Shown: positions 46,092 through 56,258, numbered from the stretch's first letter. The stretch: DNA of 64,000 nucleotides from Sulfitobacter dubius (GCF_900113435.1 NZ_FOPG01000001.1:434001-498000); one strand, 5' to 3'. Program-made: numbers and translations. Notes: generated by a model not told the origin, from the letters alone.

Positions 46092-47249
46092 ATGCGCGCA
46101 GAATTCGCCTCGGACCCGGACACTGCCAAGGGACGGCTTGTGCCCGAAGAGGAAAGCACGTTTCGCTCCTGCTATCAGCGGGACCGAGACCGGATCATCC
46201 ACGCCTCCGCCTTCCGGCGGCTCAAACATAAGACTCAGGTCTTTGTGGAGCATGAGGGCGATTATTTCCGCACGCGGCTGACCCATTCGATTGAAGTGGC
46301 ACAGGTGGCGCGCACCATCGCAGGGGCGTTGCGCCTGAACGGCGAGCTAACCGAGGCCGTGGCGCTGGCGCATGATCTGGGCCACACGCCCTTTGGCCAC
46401 ACCGGCGAGGACGCGCTGCACAAGTTGATGTCGCCCTACGGTGGGTTTGACCACAACGCACAGGCGATCAAGATCGTCACCACGCTGGAGCGTCACTATG
46501 CCGAATTCGACGGGCTAAACCTGACGTGGGACACGCTGGAAGGCATTGCCAAGCACAATGGGCCGGTCACGGGCGACGTGCCCCATGCGCTGGCTGACTA
46601 TAACGCGCGCCATGATCTGGAACTGCACACCCATGCGAGCGCCGAAGCGCAGGTAGCCGCGCTTTCGGATGATATCGCCTATAACAACCACGACCTGCAC
46701 GATGGTCTGCGGGCGGGTCTGTTTACCGAAGAAGAGATCGCTGAGCTGCCTATGGTCGGCGCGGCCTATGCGGAAGTGGACCGACTCTACCCCGACACCG
46801 ACAGCTATCGCCGCCGCCACGAGGCGCTGCGGCGGGTCTTTGGGGTGATGGTCGGTGATGTGATCGAAACCTCTGCCAAACTGCTAAAGGAAACGGGCGC
46901 ACAATCCCCCGATGACATCCGTCATCTGGGCCTCCCGGTGATCCGCTTTTCGGATCCCGTCTGGCAGGATCTGCGCGAGATTCGAAAGTTCCTGTTTACC
47001 CGCATGTACCGCGCGCCCTCGGTCATGGAGAATCGCGAGAAGGTGACAAAGGTCGTCGAAGACCTCTTTCCGCTGTTTCTGTCTCAACCCAACCTGTTGC
47101 CCCACCATTGGGCCGCAGCGATTGAGGCGGCAGAGGATGAAACCACGCTGGCGCGGATGGTCTCGGATTACATTGCGGGCATGACGGACCGATTTGCGCT
47201 GCAAGAACACGCCCGCCTTTTCGGTAGTGATTTGCGCAGCTTCCGCTAA
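46092..47249 (+). CDS. dgt: Deoxyguanosinetriphosphate triphosphohydrolase-like protein
   Basis: 385 residues. HD-domain dNTPase: RTRLTHSIEVAQVART and ALAHDLGHTPFGHTGE supply the metal-binding His and Asp, with further ligands in DDIAYNNHD. It cleaves dNTPs to nucleosides and triphosphate, trimming dNTP pools made by NrdJ. The N-terminal start DRDRIIHASAFRRLKHKTQVF is the type found outside enterobacteria. The ATG at 46092 has AAGGA upstream. The erpA-dgt-argS-SPOR order is often conserved in this group. Confidence 0.95.
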   Translation: MRAEFASDPDTAKGRLVPEEESTFRSCYQRDRDRIIHASAFRRLKHKTQVFVEHEGDYFRTRLTHSIEVAQVARTIAGALRLNGELTEAVALAHDLGHTPFGHTGEDALHKLMSPYGGFDHNAQAIKIVTTLERHYAEFDGLNLTWDTLEGIAKHNGPVTGDVPHALADYNARHDLELHTHASAEAQVAALSDDIAYNNHDLHDGLRAGLFTEEEIAELPMVGAAYAEVDRLYPDTDSYRRRHEALRRVFGVMVGDVIETSAKLLKETGAQSPDDIRHLGLPVIRFSDPVWQDLREIRKFLFTRMYRAPSVMENREKVTKVVEDLFPLFLSQPNLLPHHWAAAIEAAEDETTLARMVSDYIAGMTDRFALQEHARLFGSDLRSFR

Positions 47250-47297
47250 TCTTTGCGGCATGGTAGCCTGCCCCCTGTGATCCATAGGTGACGTGAC

Positions 47298-47918
47298 ATG
47301 ATACAAACCCCCGTTCTGCCGGAAAGTCTGGCCGGTGACGCGACCTTCGCGATCCTCTCGGCAGGGCAAGCGCCGGGCCCAACGGTTGCCAAACGCGCGG
47401 CTGGTCTGGGGGCCGAAGTCGTGGCGATGGACCGCGACCCCGCCGTCCTGGCACGGCTGATGAGCCAGTCGCCCGCACGGGTCGAAGGGCTGGCGCTTGC
47501 CGGGGATCTGGTCAGCCGGTTCGAGCCGCTTTACCGCAACTGGGGCGGCACGCCGCTGCATTTGGTGTTGAACCTGATGCCGCTGGACCCAGACGATTGC
47601 GCCCAAGGCATTGACGCGCAGATCCGGGGGCTTTCTGCGCTGGTGCGGGCTTTGGGCCGGGGTTTGGTGGCCGGGCAGGGGTCCGTTGTAACCGTTCTGC
47701 CGCGGCCGAGCCAGCCGCTTGCACTTGCCGGATATGGGATGATCGGCGCTTTTGAGGCCGCCAATGCCGCGCTCGATAAGGTCTTTGGCGCGCGGGGGCT
47801 GCATTTTCATCTGATAACCGTGCCCGAGGGGCAGGCCGAATTGGCCGCAGACACCGCGCTGTACCTTGGGTCCGAAGCTAGCCGACAGCTCCGAAGTGGG
47901 CGTTTGGACCTCGGCTGA
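47298..47918 (+). CDS. Divergent SDR-like protein between dgt and argS
   Basis: 206 residues with a Rossmann-like plan: [19 protein letters not shown] at the start, an acidic end of strand 2 (VVAMDRDP), and [18 protein letters not shown] at the place of the SDR catalytic Tyr-x3-Lys. The glycine-rich loop is not the normal TGxxxGxG, and the Ser of the triad is not evident. It may bind a nucleotide without being a dehydrogenase. The function is unknown. It sits between dgt (48 bases) and argS (106 bases) on the same strand. Confidence 0.7.
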   Translation: MIQTPVLPESLAGDATFAILSAGQAPGPTVAKRAAGLGAEVVAMDRDPAVLARLMSQSPARVEGLALAGDLVSRFEPLYRNWGGTPLHLVLNLMPLDPDDCAQGIDAQIRGLSALVRALGRGLVAGQGSVVTVLPRPSQPLALAGYGMIGAFEAANAALDKVFGARGLHFHLITVPEGQAELAADTALYLGSEASRQLRSGRLDLG

Positions 47919-48024
47919 CAACGCCGCTTCAAACGCCACTCCCTCACATGGGCCATCGCGGCCCGCCGCTTCATTGACTGCACCCCCGCACATGATAAAC
48001 GGGCGGGGAACAAGGATACCCGAC

Positions 48025-49770
48025 ATGAACCTATTTGCCGAAATTCGCCATCTCATCATTGCGACACTGGAACAGATGGTCGCGCAGGATGCTCTGCCTG
48101 CGACCCTGAACTTTGACCCGATCACCGCCGAGCCGCCGCGTGACCCCGCGCATGGCGACATGGCGACCAACGCCGCGATGGTGCTGGCCAAGCCCGCAGG
48201 CATGAAGCCGCGCGACATCGCCGAAGCATTGGCCGCGCAATTGCAAAACGATCCGCGCATCACCTCTGCCGAAGTGGCCGGTCCGGGCTTTATCAACCTC
48301 CGCCTTGCGCCTTCGGTCTGGCAGAATGTGGCACGGCAGGTGCTCAGCCAAGGCACCGACTTTGGCCGCGCGATCCTTGGCGCCGGCCAACGGGTGAACG
48401 TCGAATATGTCTCGGCCAACCCAACCGGCCCGCTGCACGTGGGCCACACCCGTGGTGCGGTCTTTGGCGACGCGCTGGCAAGCTTGCTGGATTTCGCAGG
48501 CTACGACGTGACACGAGAATACTATATCAACGACGGTGGCGCGCAGGTCGATGTGCTCGCACGGTCCGTGTATCTGCGCTACCTCGAAGCCAATGGCAAA
48601 GAGGTGGCCTTCCCCGATGGCACATACCCCGGGGACTACCTGATCCCGCTGGGCGAGGCGCTGGCGAAAATGTATGGCGACAAGCTGGTCGACCAGCCTG
48701 AAAGCGAGTGGCTCGATCATATCCGTGAGTTCGCGACCGACGCGATGATGAACTTGATCCGTGAGGATCTGGCGGCCCTCGGCGTTGAGATGGACGTCTT
48801 CTACAGCGAGAAATCCCTCTACGGCACCGGCCAGATCGAAGCGGCGATTGCTTCGCTCGAAGCCAAAGGGCTAATCTACGAAGGTGTGCTGGAGCCGCCA
48901 AAAGGCAAGAAGCCCGAAGATTGGGAGCCGCGCGAACAGACGTTGTTCAAATCCACCGAACACGGCGATGACGTGGACCGCCCCGTCAAGAAATCCGACG
49001 GCTCGTGGACCTATTTCGCCCCTGACATCGCCTATCACTACGACAAGGTCAGCCGCGACTTTGACATGCTGATCGACGTCTTCGGCGCGGACCATGGCGG
49101 CTATGTCAAACGGATGAAAGCGGCGGTGTCGGCATTGAGCGATGGTCATGTGCCGCTCGACATCAAGCTGACGCAACTGGTGAAACTCTATAAAAACGGC
49201 GAGCCGTTTAAGATGTCCAAACGGGCAGGGACTTTTGTGACCCTGCGCGATGTGGTCGATCAGGTTGGGCCGGACGTTACGCGCTTTGTCATGCTGACGC
49301 GCAAAAACGACGCGATGCTCGATTTCGACTTCGACAAGGTGCTGGAGCAAAGCCGCGAGAATCCGGTGTTCTATGTGCAATACGCCCATGCGCGGGTGGC
49401 ATCGATCCTGCGCAAAGCCCAAGAGGCCGGGGTCGAGGTTGCCGATGCCACGCTGATGGATGCGGATCTGACCAAGCTGGATCATGATGCAGAACTTGGC
49501 CTGCTGCGCAAACTGGCCGAATGGCCGCGTCTGGTCGAAACCGCCGCGCGCAGCAACGAGCCGCACCGGGTGGCCTTCTACCTCTATGAACTCGCGTCCG
49601 ATTTCCACAGCCTTTACCACTTGGGCCGTTCCGAAGACGGGCTGCGTGCGTTGCAAGAAGGGGACGCTGCCACATCGCAGGCAAAAATCGCCCTGTCGCG
49701 TGCCGTTGCGATTGTAATCGCGGCGGGTCTTGGTATTCTTGGCGTCACACCGGCACAAGAGATGCGATAA
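48025..49770 (+). CDS. argS: Arginine--tRNA ligase
   Basis: 581 residues. It has the ArgS N-terminal additional domain, the HIGH motif in [14 protein letters not shown], the KMSKS-type motif in FKMSKRAGT, and a helical anticodon-binding domain ending at the C-terminus. It charges tRNA-Arg. The ATG at 48025 has AAGGA upstream and gives the family length; a 53-codon in-frame extension overlaps the previous gene and is rejected. Confidence 0.97.
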   Translation: MNLFAEIRHLIIATLEQMVAQDALPATLNFDPITAEPPRDPAHGDMATNAAMVLAKPAGMKPRDIAEALAAQLQNDPRITSAEVAGPGFINLRLAPSVWQNVARQVLSQGTDFGRAILGAGQRVNVEYVSANPTGPLHVGHTRGAVFGDALASLLDFAGYDVTREYYINDGGAQVDVLARSVYLRYLEANGKEVAFPDGTYPGDYLIPLGEALAKMYGDKLVDQPESEWLDHIREFATDAMMNLIREDLAALGVEMDVFYSEKSLYGTGQIEAAIASLEAKGLIYEGVLEPPKGKKPEDWEPREQTLFKSTEHGDDVDRPVKKSDGSWTYFAPDIAYHYDKVSRDFDMLIDVFGADHGGYVKRMKAAVSALSDGHVPLDIKLTQLVKLYKNGEPFKMSKRAGTFVTLRDVVDQVGPDVTRFVMLTRKNDAMLDFDFDKVLEQSRENPVFYVQYAHARVASILRKAQEAGVEVADATLMDADLTKLDHDAELGLLRKLAEWPRLVETAARSNEPHRVAFYLYELASDFHSLYHLGRSEDGLRALQEGDAATSQAKIALSRAVAIVIAAGLGILGVTPAQEMR

Positions 49771-49848
49771 CCGCACCAGCGCGCCGAAAACAGGCAACCC
49801 CAAGATAGACCCACGTGGCGATGTATCACGTCGGGCAAAGAGGCAGAG

Positions 49849-50853
49849 ATGGCAGATTTCACGTCTTCCCCGACGACTGCGGGCTATGCGCCCGATTCCG
49901 CGCATGGATACGCAGTGGGCACCGCGCCCAAGACACTGACAACGCTCACCAATATCGCTGGCGCCGTGGTTTCACTGGCGCTGGTCGCAGGAATTGGCGT
50001 TTGGGGCTACAAACTGTTGGTGCGTGATGTGACGGGCATTCCCGTGGTCCGCGCCGTCCAAGGTGAAATGCGTGTGCGCCCCGAAGAACCCGGCGGAGAA
50101 TTGGCCCGGCATCAGGGGTTGTCGGTCAACGTAGTGGCCGCCGAAGGCAACGCCGGACGCCCGGCCGATCAGCTGCGCCTCGCGCCCCGCCAGATCGAAT
50201 TGCAGGACGAAGACCAGCCCGTTCAAGTGGCGATGGTTGCCGGAAAGCCACAAGGCGAGGCGACCAAAGCCGTGGCTCAAAGTGACGACGGTAATCTGAT
50301 CGACGCCTCTGCCGCGATCCGCTCAGGCAACGTCCAAGACCTTGTTGCTCAGTTGACCAATGGTGTGGCCCCATTGAGCGGTGAGGCGGCGGCCGACGCG
50401 GTCGATACTGCCGTCGCCATGGCGCTGGCCGATACATCGGCGCAGCCTAAGGTGGTCAAAGCCGTGCTGAACGCACCCGGCGTACGCAATTCGCTGCGCC
50501 CCCGCCGTCGCCCCGCAGGTGGTGCCGTGGTGACGCCCGCATCGGTCCAAAGCAATCCGGTCAAAGCCGCCACGCAAGAGGTCGATCCCGCGGCCCTTCC
50601 CGCAGGCACCCGCATGGCGCAGCTTGGTGCATTCGACAGCCCAGAGGTTGCCCGCGAACAGTGGGATCGTCTTCAGGGCCGCTTCGGCGCCTACCTTGAA
50701 GGTAAAAACCGCGTTGTTCAAAAGGCGACCAGCGGTGGCCGGGTGTTCTTCCGCCTGCGCGCCATGGGTTTTGACGATATCGCCGATGCACGGCGCTTCT
50801 GTTCGGCTCTCGTGGCTGAAAACGCGGATTGTATCCCGGTGGTGATGCGCTGA
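49849..50853 (+). CDS. SPOR domain-containing membrane protein
   Basis: 334 residues. A short cytoplasmic N-terminus, one membrane helix (about 35-56), a long Ala/Pro/Gln-rich periplasmic linker, and a C-terminal SPOR domain (about 255-330: MAQLGAFDSPEVAREQW, YLEGKNRVVQ, FFRLRAMGF). SPOR domains bind denuded peptidoglycan at the division site. It is directly upstream of nagZ (one-base overlap), linking it to peptidoglycan turnover. Confidence 0.9.
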   Translation: MADFTSSPTTAGYAPDSAHGYAVGTAPKTLTTLTNIAGAVVSLALVAGIGVWGYKLLVRDVTGIPVVRAVQGEMRVRPEEPGGELARHQGLSVNVVAAEGNAGRPADQLRLAPRQIELQDEDQPVQVAMVAGKPQGEATKAVAQSDDGNLIDASAAIRSGNVQDLVAQLTNGVAPLSGEAAADAVDTAVAMALADTSAQPKVVKAVLNAPGVRNSLRPRRRPAGGAVVTPASVQSNPVKAATQEVDPAALPAGTRMAQLGAFDSPEVAREQWDRLQGRFGAYLEGKNRVVQKATSGGRVFFRLRAMGFDDIADARRFCSALVAENADCIPVVMR

Positions 50854-51860
50854 TGCGCCCCTTCGGGGCCACGATCCTCGACGCCACGGGCGTTCGGCTC
50901 AGCGTCGAGGAAAAGGCGTTCTTTCGGGACGTGCGGCCCTTTGGCTTTATTCTTTTTTCTCGCAACATCGACAGCCCCGACCAAGTTCGCGCGCTTTGTG
51001 AGGAGATGCGTGAGGCGGCGGGCCATGAGGCGGTAATCACCATCGACCAAGAGGGCGGCCGCGTGCAGCGCATGCGTGCCCCGGAGTGGCGCGATTGGAT
51101 GCCGCCGATGGACCTCGCCGCCCGCGCGGGGGATCAAGCCCGCCAAGCCTTTTATCTGATGTACCGGATCATAGCCCATGAGCTGCACAGCGTCGGCATC
51201 GACAGCAACTGCGCGCCGCTGATCGATGTGGCGGGGCCCAAGACGCATCAGTTTTTGCGCAACCGCTGCTACGGCGAGACGCCGGGGCAGGTGGCCGAGA
51301 TTGGCCGGATCGTGGCCGATGCACTGCTGGCGGGGGGCGTCTTGCCGGTGATGAAACATATGCCCGGTCATGGCCGCGCCACGCTCGACAGCCACCACAA
51401 TTTGCCGCATGTCGATGCCCGTCGGATTGATCTGGAGGCGGTCGATTTTGCGCCGTTCCGCAGCCTGCGTGATCTGCCCATGGGGATGACAGCCCATCTG
51501 GTCTATGACGCGTTGGATGATAGCCCGGCGACCCTGTCCGCTAAGGTCATGCGCATCATCCGTGAGGATATTGGCTTCGATAACCTTGTGATGACAGACG
51601 ACATCTCGATGAAAGCGCTGCAAATGACCCCGGCGGAGAGCACCCGCGCCGCCATCGCGGCGGGTTGTGACGTGGCCCTTTTCTGTAATGGCCCGCTAGA
51701 AGACCGCCGCGCCGTGGCCGAAGCCGCAGGCGAAATGACCCCCGCCGCCCAGACCCGCGCCCTGCGGGCCAAGGATGCGCGGCAAACCCCCGACGACGTT
51801 GACATCGACGCCCTCAGCGCCCAGCTTGAGACGCTTCTGGGCGGGGCATTGCATGGCTGA
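50853..51860 (+). CDS. nagZ: Beta-N-acetylhexosaminidase NagZ (GH3)
   Basis: 335 residues. It removes GlcNAc from peptidoglycan fragments during cell-wall recycling. GH3 features are IDQEGGRVQR, the KHMPGHG loop with the catalytic His, and the nucleophile Asp in VMTDDIS. The ATG at 50853 overlaps the SPOR gene stop (TGATG). It overlaps scpA by 8 bases. The order SPOR-nagZ-scpA-scpB is common in alphaproteobacteria. Confidence 0.95.
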   Translation: MRPFGATILDATGVRLSVEEKAFFRDVRPFGFILFSRNIDSPDQVRALCEEMREAAGHEAVITIDQEGGRVQRMRAPEWRDWMPPMDLAARAGDQARQAFYLMYRIIAHELHSVGIDSNCAPLIDVAGPKTHQFLRNRCYGETPGQVAEIGRIVADALLAGGVLPVMKHMPGHGRATLDSHHNLPHVDARRIDLEAVDFAPFRSLRDLPMGMTAHLVYDALDDSPATLSAKVMRIIREDIGFDNLVMTDDISMKALQMTPAESTRAAIAAGCDVALFCNGPLEDRRAVAEAAGEMTPAAQTRALRAKDARQTPDDVDIDALSAQLETLLGGALHG

Positions 51861-52647
51861 CACGACATTTCAGGAAGACCGGGGCGGGGCTGGCGGCTCC
51901 GTGGCCGACCGGCTGGCTGCCGAGGCGTTCATCATTGATGTTGAGGGCTATGAAGGGCCGCTCGACCTGCTGCTGTCTCTGAGCCGCACCCAAAAGGTCG
52001 ACCTGCGCAAAGTCTCGGTGCTGCAACTGGCCCGGCAGTATCTGGCTTTTGTTGAGCGGGCCAAGGAATTGCGGCTTGAACTGGCGGCAGACTACCTTGT
52101 GATGGCGGCATGGCTGGCCTTCCTCAAGTCGCGCCTGCTGCTGCCCCCGGACCCGACCGAGGAAGGCCCTTCAGGCGAAGAGATGGCCGCGCATCTGGCG
52201 TTCCAACTGGAACGTCTCCAAGCCATGCGCGACGCTGCCGCACGCCTCATGGCCCGCGATCAGCTTGGCCGCGATTTCTTTGCCCGTGGCCAGACACATG
52301 AGATTACCCGCGTCAAAAAGGTGACCTATACCGCGACCTTGCTGGACCTTATGCAAGGCTATGCGCGCACCCGCACGCGCGATGAATTCCGCCCCTTCGT
52401 GATGGACCGCGACAAGGTCTTCACCATGGAAGAAGCGCTGGAACGGATGCGCGGGCTGATTGACTATGCGGGCGATTGGGGCGATCTGAACAGCTATCTG
52501 CCCGAAGGTTGGGAGAGCGATCCTGAGCGGCGACGCTCTGCCACGGCAGCGACCTTTGCGGCCTCCCTGCAACTTGTCAAAGAGGGGCATATGGAGATCC
52601 GGCAAAAAGAGATTTTCGCCCCCATCCAACTGCGCAAGAAGGATTGA
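51853..52647 (+). CDS. scpA: Segregation and condensation protein A
   Basis: 264 residues. ScpA is the kleisin that bridges the Smc heads of condensin. The family start FIIDVEGYEGPLDLLLSLSRTQKVDLRKVSV is clear, and the C-terminal winged-helix part follows (FAASLQLVKEGHMEIRQKEIFAPI). It overlaps nagZ by 8 bases and lies 3 bases before scpB. Confidence 0.95.
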   Translation: MADTTFQEDRGGAGGSVADRLAAEAFIIDVEGYEGPLDLLLSLSRTQKVDLRKVSVLQLARQYLAFVERAKELRLELAADYLVMAAWLAFLKSRLLLPPDPTEEGPSGEEMAAHLAFQLERLQAMRDAAARLMARDQLGRDFFARGQTHEITRVKKVTYTATLLDLMQGYARTRTRDEFRPFVMDRDKVFTMEEALERMRGLIDYAGDWGDLNSYLPEGWESDPERRRSATAATFAASLQLVKEGHMEIRQKEIFAPIQLRKKD

Positions 52648-52650
52648 TGC

Positions 52651-53307
52651 GTGTCGGAAGACGTTGAAACAAAAGAAAAGAAGCTGTTCGACGCGCCCTC
52701 GCTGGCCGAACAGGAACGTATGATCGAAGCCGTGCTTTTTGCCAGTTCCGAGCCGATCACCTTACGTGAACTCGAAGCGCGCCTACCGCGCGGTTCGGAC
52801 GTGGGCGAGGCGATGGCTTTCCTGCGCCACCGCTATCAAGGGCGCGGCGTGCAGGTGATGAAAGTCGGCGACGCCTATGCTTTTCGCACCGCGCCTGACC
52901 TTGGCTTTTTGATGCATCGGGAAACGGTCGAGACCCGCAAACTCAGCCGCGCCGCGATCGAGACCCTGGCGATCATTGCCTATCACCAGCCCGTCACCCG
53001 CGCAGAGATCGAAGAGATTCGGGGCGTCGCGGTCTCTCGTGGGACGGTCGATCAACTGCTAGAGATGGAGTGGATCCGCTTTGGCCGCCGCAAGATGACA
53101 CCGGGCCGTCCGGTGACCTTTGTGGTGACGCAAGAGTTTCTCGATCACTTCGGTCTGGAAAGCGCGCGAGATCTGCCGGGGCTGAAAGAGCTGCGCTCTG
53201 CCGGGCTGTTGGAGAACCGCCCGCCTGCCGGTCTGCTGCCCACCGTGGGCGATGGCGAAGACGAACCGGAGACCACCGAAGGCCAGAGCGAGCTGTTCGA
53301 AGATTGA
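52651..53307 (+). CDS. scpB: Segregation and condensation protein B
   Basis: 218 residues. Two winged-helix domains: MIEAVLFASSEPITLRELEARLP and the second with ETLAIIAYHQPVTRAEIEEIRGV. It completes the Smc-ScpAB complex for chromosome segregation. The GTG start at 52651 has AAGGA upstream. The C-terminus is a long acidic tail (about 195-218). Confidence 0.95.
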   Translation: MSEDVETKEKKLFDAPSLAEQERMIEAVLFASSEPITLRELEARLPRGSDVGEAMAFLRHRYQGRGVQVMKVGDAYAFRTAPDLGFLMHRETVETRKLSRAAIETLAIIAYHQPVTRAEIEEIRGVAVSRGTVDQLLEMEWIRFGRRKMTPGRPVTFVVTQEFLDHFGLESARDLPGLKELRSAGLLENRPPAGLLPTVGDGEDEPETTEGQSELFED

Positions 53308-53374
53308 TGAGCGTGGGGCTGGATTCCGGCCCCGCGCGCCTAGATAAAACGGGCTGATCCGAATGAGAGGGCCG

Positions 53375-53551
53375 ATGAAACCGATCGTTAACATGGTCAT
53401 ACGTCACCTCATGCGCCGCCTGCTGTCGTGCGATGTAGGTGCTGGTGCGCGACGTACCAACAAACGCGGGGCCCGCAAGGGTGGCGCATTTAACGCAGGC
53501 GCTGCGCAGCAGGGCATTCGGATGCTGCGGCGTTTCTTACGATCAAGGTAA
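53375..53551 (+). CDS. Small basic protein downstream of scpB
   Basis: 58 residues, strongly basic (about 14 Arg/Lys), beginning MKPIVNMVIRHLMRRLL, which could form an amphipathic helix; the middle is rich in Gly and Ala. GAGAGG four bases upstream supports the ATG at 53375 over an in-frame ATG at 53363. The function is unknown. It lies 67 bases after scpB and converges on dcd. Confidence 0.6.
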   Translation: MKPIVNMVIRHLMRRLLSCDVGAGARRTNKRGARKGGAFNAGAAQQGIRMLRRFLRSR

Positions 53552-53563
53552 GCCTTCGCGCCA

Positions 53564-54652
53564 TCAGGCGGAGCGGAAGTGCTTCGACAGTTTCAGACCC
53601 TGACCTTGGTAATTCGATGCGATGTCAGCCCCGTAAAGCTGGTTGGGGATCTGGGCCATATGCTCATAGACCAAGCGACCCACAACCTGACCATGCTCCA
53701 GCACGAAAGGTGCCTCATGGCAGCGCACTTCCAGCACCCCGCGTGAACCTGCACCGCCCGCCTCGGCATGGCCAAAGCCGGGATCGAAGAAGCCCGCGTA
53801 ATGCACACGGAATTCACCTACCATTGCTAAATAGGGCGCCATTTCAGCGGCATAGGCGGGAGGGATTGTCACGGCCTCGCGGCTGACGAGGATGTAGAAA
53901 GCACCGGGATCAAGGATGATCTGGCCATTGGTGCTGTGCACCTCTTCCCAGTAATCCGCCGGTGCGTAATGGCCGATTTTTTCCAGATCAATCACCCCGG
54001 TATGCGGCTTGGCGCGATAACCGACAAGGCTGGTGCCGGGCAGGCGCAGATCGACGGAAAAGCCCAAGCCTTCGTCGATCACGGCTGTGCCATCTACCAA
54101 GGGGGTTTTATCATGCAGCGTGCGCAAGGCGTCATCATCCAGCGTCGCGTCGCCGCTGCCGAAGCGGATCTGGTTCAACCGCATGCCGGGGCGCACAAGC
54201 ACGGAAAAGGAGCGGGGACAGATCTCGGCATAGAGCGGGCCGGTATAGCCCGGCGCGATCCGGTCAAACTCGGTCCCGCCGTCTGTGATGGTGCGTGTTA
54301 AAAGATCGAGCCGCCCGGTGGAGCTTTTGGCATTAGCGACCGCAGAGACATTTTCAGACAGCGCGAGTGTTTCCATCAAAGGCACGACATAGACGCAGCC
54401 TTTTTCCAACACGGCCCCATCGCTAAGGTCCACGCGGTGCATCTCGAACTCTGCCAGACGATCCGCGACCTTGGCCCCTTGCCCGGCAAGGAAGGATGCC
54501 CGTACGCGATAGGCGACGTTGCCGAGGCGTAGATCGAGGCTGGCAGGCTGGATCTGGGCAGCGGTGACCGCCGGGTCAGCGGCAATGGCACCGTTTTCGA
54601 TCATCGCTGAAATCTGCTGGTTGGGGAGCACCCCGTTCATCGCATTGGGCAT
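53564..54652 (-). CDS. dcd: 2'-deoxycytidine 5'-triphosphate deaminase (two-domain type)
   Basis: 362 residues, twice the length of the classical Dcd, with two dUTPase-like trimer folds in one chain. The first half carries the Dcd substrate and catalytic region (KSSTGRLDLLTRTITDGG, then GPLYAEICPRSF). The second half resembles it more loosely (FDPGFGHAEAGGAGSRGVLEVRCHE). It should convert dCTP to dUTP for dTTP synthesis. The start at 54652 (MPNAMNG) has GAAAGG upstream; the TTG at 54676 overlaps the tRNA terminator and is rejected. Confidence 0.88.
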   Translation of the reverse strand: MPNAMNGVLPNQQISAMIENGAIAADPAVTAAQIQPASLDLRLGNVAYRVRASFLAGQGAKVADRLAEFEMHRVDLSDGAVLEKGCVYVVPLMETLALSENVSAVANAKSSTGRLDLLTRTITDGGTEFDRIAPGYTGPLYAEICPRSFSVLVRPGMRLNQIRFGSGDATLDDDALRTLHDKTPLVDGTAVIDEGLGFSVDLRLPGTSLVGYRAKPHTGVIDLEKIGHYAPADYWEEVHSTNGQIILDPGAFYILVSREAVTIPPAYAAEMAPYLAMVGEFRVHYAGFFDPGFGHAEAGGAGSRGVLEVRCHEAPFVLEHGQVVGRLVYEHMAQIPNQLYGADIASNYQGQGLKLSKHFRSA

Positions 54653-54676
54653 CAAGCGGGGCCTTTCAAATGACAA

Positions 54677-54703
54677 ACGCCCGCGCGTTACCGGCGCGGG
54701 CGT
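54677..54703 (-). terminator. Terminator of tRNA-Pro(GGG)
   Basis: A perfect 10-bp inverted repeat (ACGCCCGCGC / GCGCGGGCGT, 7-base loop), then TTTG on the minus strand, 16 bases after the tRNA end and just before dcd. Confidence 0.75.
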
Positions 54704-54718
54704 GTTGTTGTAGTCGGT

Positions 54719-54795
54719 TGGTCGGGCTAGCAGGACTCGAACCTGCGACCTTCCGTCCCCCAGACGGACGCGCTACCAGGCTGCGCCATAGCCCG
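54719..54795 (-). tRNA. tRNA-Pro (anticodon GGG)
   Basis: 77 bases on the minus strand, with CCA encoded. Acceptor CGGGCTA/TAGCCCG, anticodon stem TCCGT/ACGGA with loop CTGGGGG (anticodon GGG), TPsiC arm GGTTCGAGTCC. It has the same length as the tRNA-Pro(TGG) at 23432. Confidence 0.97.
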
Positions 54796-54862
54796 ACTAC
54801 GTGGGCTTCATACCCGATCTCGCAGGGGGTGCAAGAGGGAATTGCCGATCTTTTCATTGCGA

Positions 54863-55843
54863 TCAGTAATTACTTTCAAAGCCTGGTTCAGCGGCCATCC
54901 GCGCGCGCAACTCTTCCAGATCCAGCAGCAGACCGGCCACGAGCGGCTGCACATCGCGGGGCAGGTAATGCACACGGCTCGCCACACTCAACAGACCCGG
55001 ACGGGCTGGAAATTCAGCCTCGGGGGTGAAGTCCGGCAGGTCGATGATCGCGGGTCTGGGCGTATCGTCGAACTCTTCGATTTCTGGCTCAGAGGGCGCG
55101 TCATCTGCAGGGGATACAGGTTCCGCATCGGTCGGCGCATCGGGTTCTGACGCGAGGGGGCGTTTTAAGAAGTCGGGCAGACTGGGATCTGCGGCGGTCT
55201 GCGGCTCGGGCTCGGCTGGGTTCACCTCAACTTCGGGGCCAGGGGTGTGATCCGGCTCCGGCGCGTCGGGTGTGGCTCTGTCCGACGGAGCCAGCGGATC
55301 AGGCGTTGCGCGCGGGTGATCGTCGGCAGGCGGCACAGGAGAGGGGGGCAGGGACTTTGTGGGGGTGACCTGCGACGCACTTGGTGGTGTGGTAGCAGGC
55401 GAAGCGGCGGGCGTATTGTCAGTCGATTCCGCACCTGCAGTTTGCTTATCCAAACCAGAGTCGTCCGGCGCTTCTGCCTTCGTGCTGCCAAAGTTCAAAA
55501 CCACCCCGGTTTCCGGGCGGATGATGTCCGGTTTGGGGGCGGGCCGCGGCTCCATAAAGTCCAGCTCATCCAGCGATGCAGAGAGAGAGGACACATGAGT
55601 CATCCCTTCTTCGCGCAGGATCTTTTGCACGCCTTTGATGGTCAGCCCATCATCATGGAGAAGCTTTTTGATCCCCCCCAACAGCAGCATATCCGCCGGA
55701 CGGTAATAACGCCGTCCGCCAGCCCGTTTGATGGGCTTCACCTGCGTGAACTTGCTCTCCCAGAACCGCAGAACATGGGCCTGAATACCGAGCCAGTCAG
55801 CGACTTCGGAGATGGTGCGAAAAGCGTCCGGCGATTTGACCAT
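54863..55843 (-). CDS. MerR family transcriptional regulator with long acidic linker
   Basis: 326 residues. The N-terminal MerR winged helix is clear ([20 protein letters not shown], then [19 protein letters not shown]). It is followed by a dimerisation helix to about 95, a disordered Pro/Asp/Ala/Glu-rich stretch (about 95-275) and a short conserved end ([30 protein letters not shown]). No effector-binding domain is recognised. It is encoded 3 bases after ihfA in the plsX-fabH-ihfA run, a position conserved in alphaproteobacteria. Its targets are unknown. Confidence 0.9.
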   Translation of the reverse strand: MVKSPDAFRTISEVADWLGIQAHVLRFWESKFTQVKPIKRAGGRRYYRPADMLLLGGIKKLLHDDGLTIKGVQKILREEGMTHVSSLSASLDELDFMEPRPAPKPDIIRPETGVVLNFGSTKAEAPDDSGLDKQTAGAESTDNTPAASPATTPPSASQVTPTKSLPPSPVPPADDHPRATPDPLAPSDRATPDAPEPDHTPGPEVEVNPAEPEPQTAADPSLPDFLKRPLASEPDAPTDAEPVSPADDAPSEPEIEEFDDTPRPAIIDLPDFTPEAEFPARPGLLSVASRVHYLPRDVQPLVAGLLLDLEELRARMAAEPGFESNY

Positions 55844-55846
55844 GGG

Positions 55847-56149
55847 TCAGGACTTGTTGCCTTCGGCAACGCGGTCTTTCATCAGATGCGAAGGGCGGAA
55901 GGTCAGCACACGGCGCGGGTTGATCGGAACCTCTTCGCCAGTCTTCGGATTGCGCCCCACGCGGGCGGTCTTGTCGCGCACCGAGAATGTGCCGAAGGAA
56001 GAGATTTTAACCTGTTCCCCGTCGACCAAAGCGTCGGACATATGCTCAAGCACTGCTTCGACCAGTTGAGCGCTCTCATTACGAGAAAGACCGACTTCAC
56101 GAAATACAGCTTCACTTAAATCCATGCGCGTCAATGTCTTGTTCGGCAT
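55847..56149 (-). CDS. ihfA: Integration host factor subunit alpha
   Basis: 100 residues, the family length. HU/IHF fold with [35 protein letters not shown] and the DNA-intercalating arm around [20 protein letters not shown]. It bends DNA together with IhfB. The start [11 protein letters not shown] at 56149 has GGGGG upstream; two earlier in-frame ATGs (56161, 56176) are less likely. Confidence 0.96.
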   Translation of the reverse strand: MPNKTLTRMDLSEAVFREVGLSRNESAQLVEAVLEHMSDALVDGEQVKISSFGTFSVRDKTARVGRNPKTGEEVPINPRRVLTFRPSHLMKDRVAEGNKS

Positions 56150-56258
56150 TATATCCCCCATGCTTTTCAATAGCATATGCTGCTGCGATTTTTAGAGTCA
56201 ACATCAATGCCCGGATCGCGGGCATTTGAGCGGAGATTTTCTGCGTTAGCTCAGTAGC

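Noticed and set aside
46884-48449. 521-residue minus-strand frame opposite dgt, the SDR-like gene and argS
   Set aside because: It crosses three plus-strand genes, two of them well conserved, and has no recognisable content.
54670-55029. Frame with LAGLEPATFRPPDGR across tRNA-Pro(GGG)
   Set aside because: Same tRNA-derived artefact; it also overlaps the merR coding region on the other strand.
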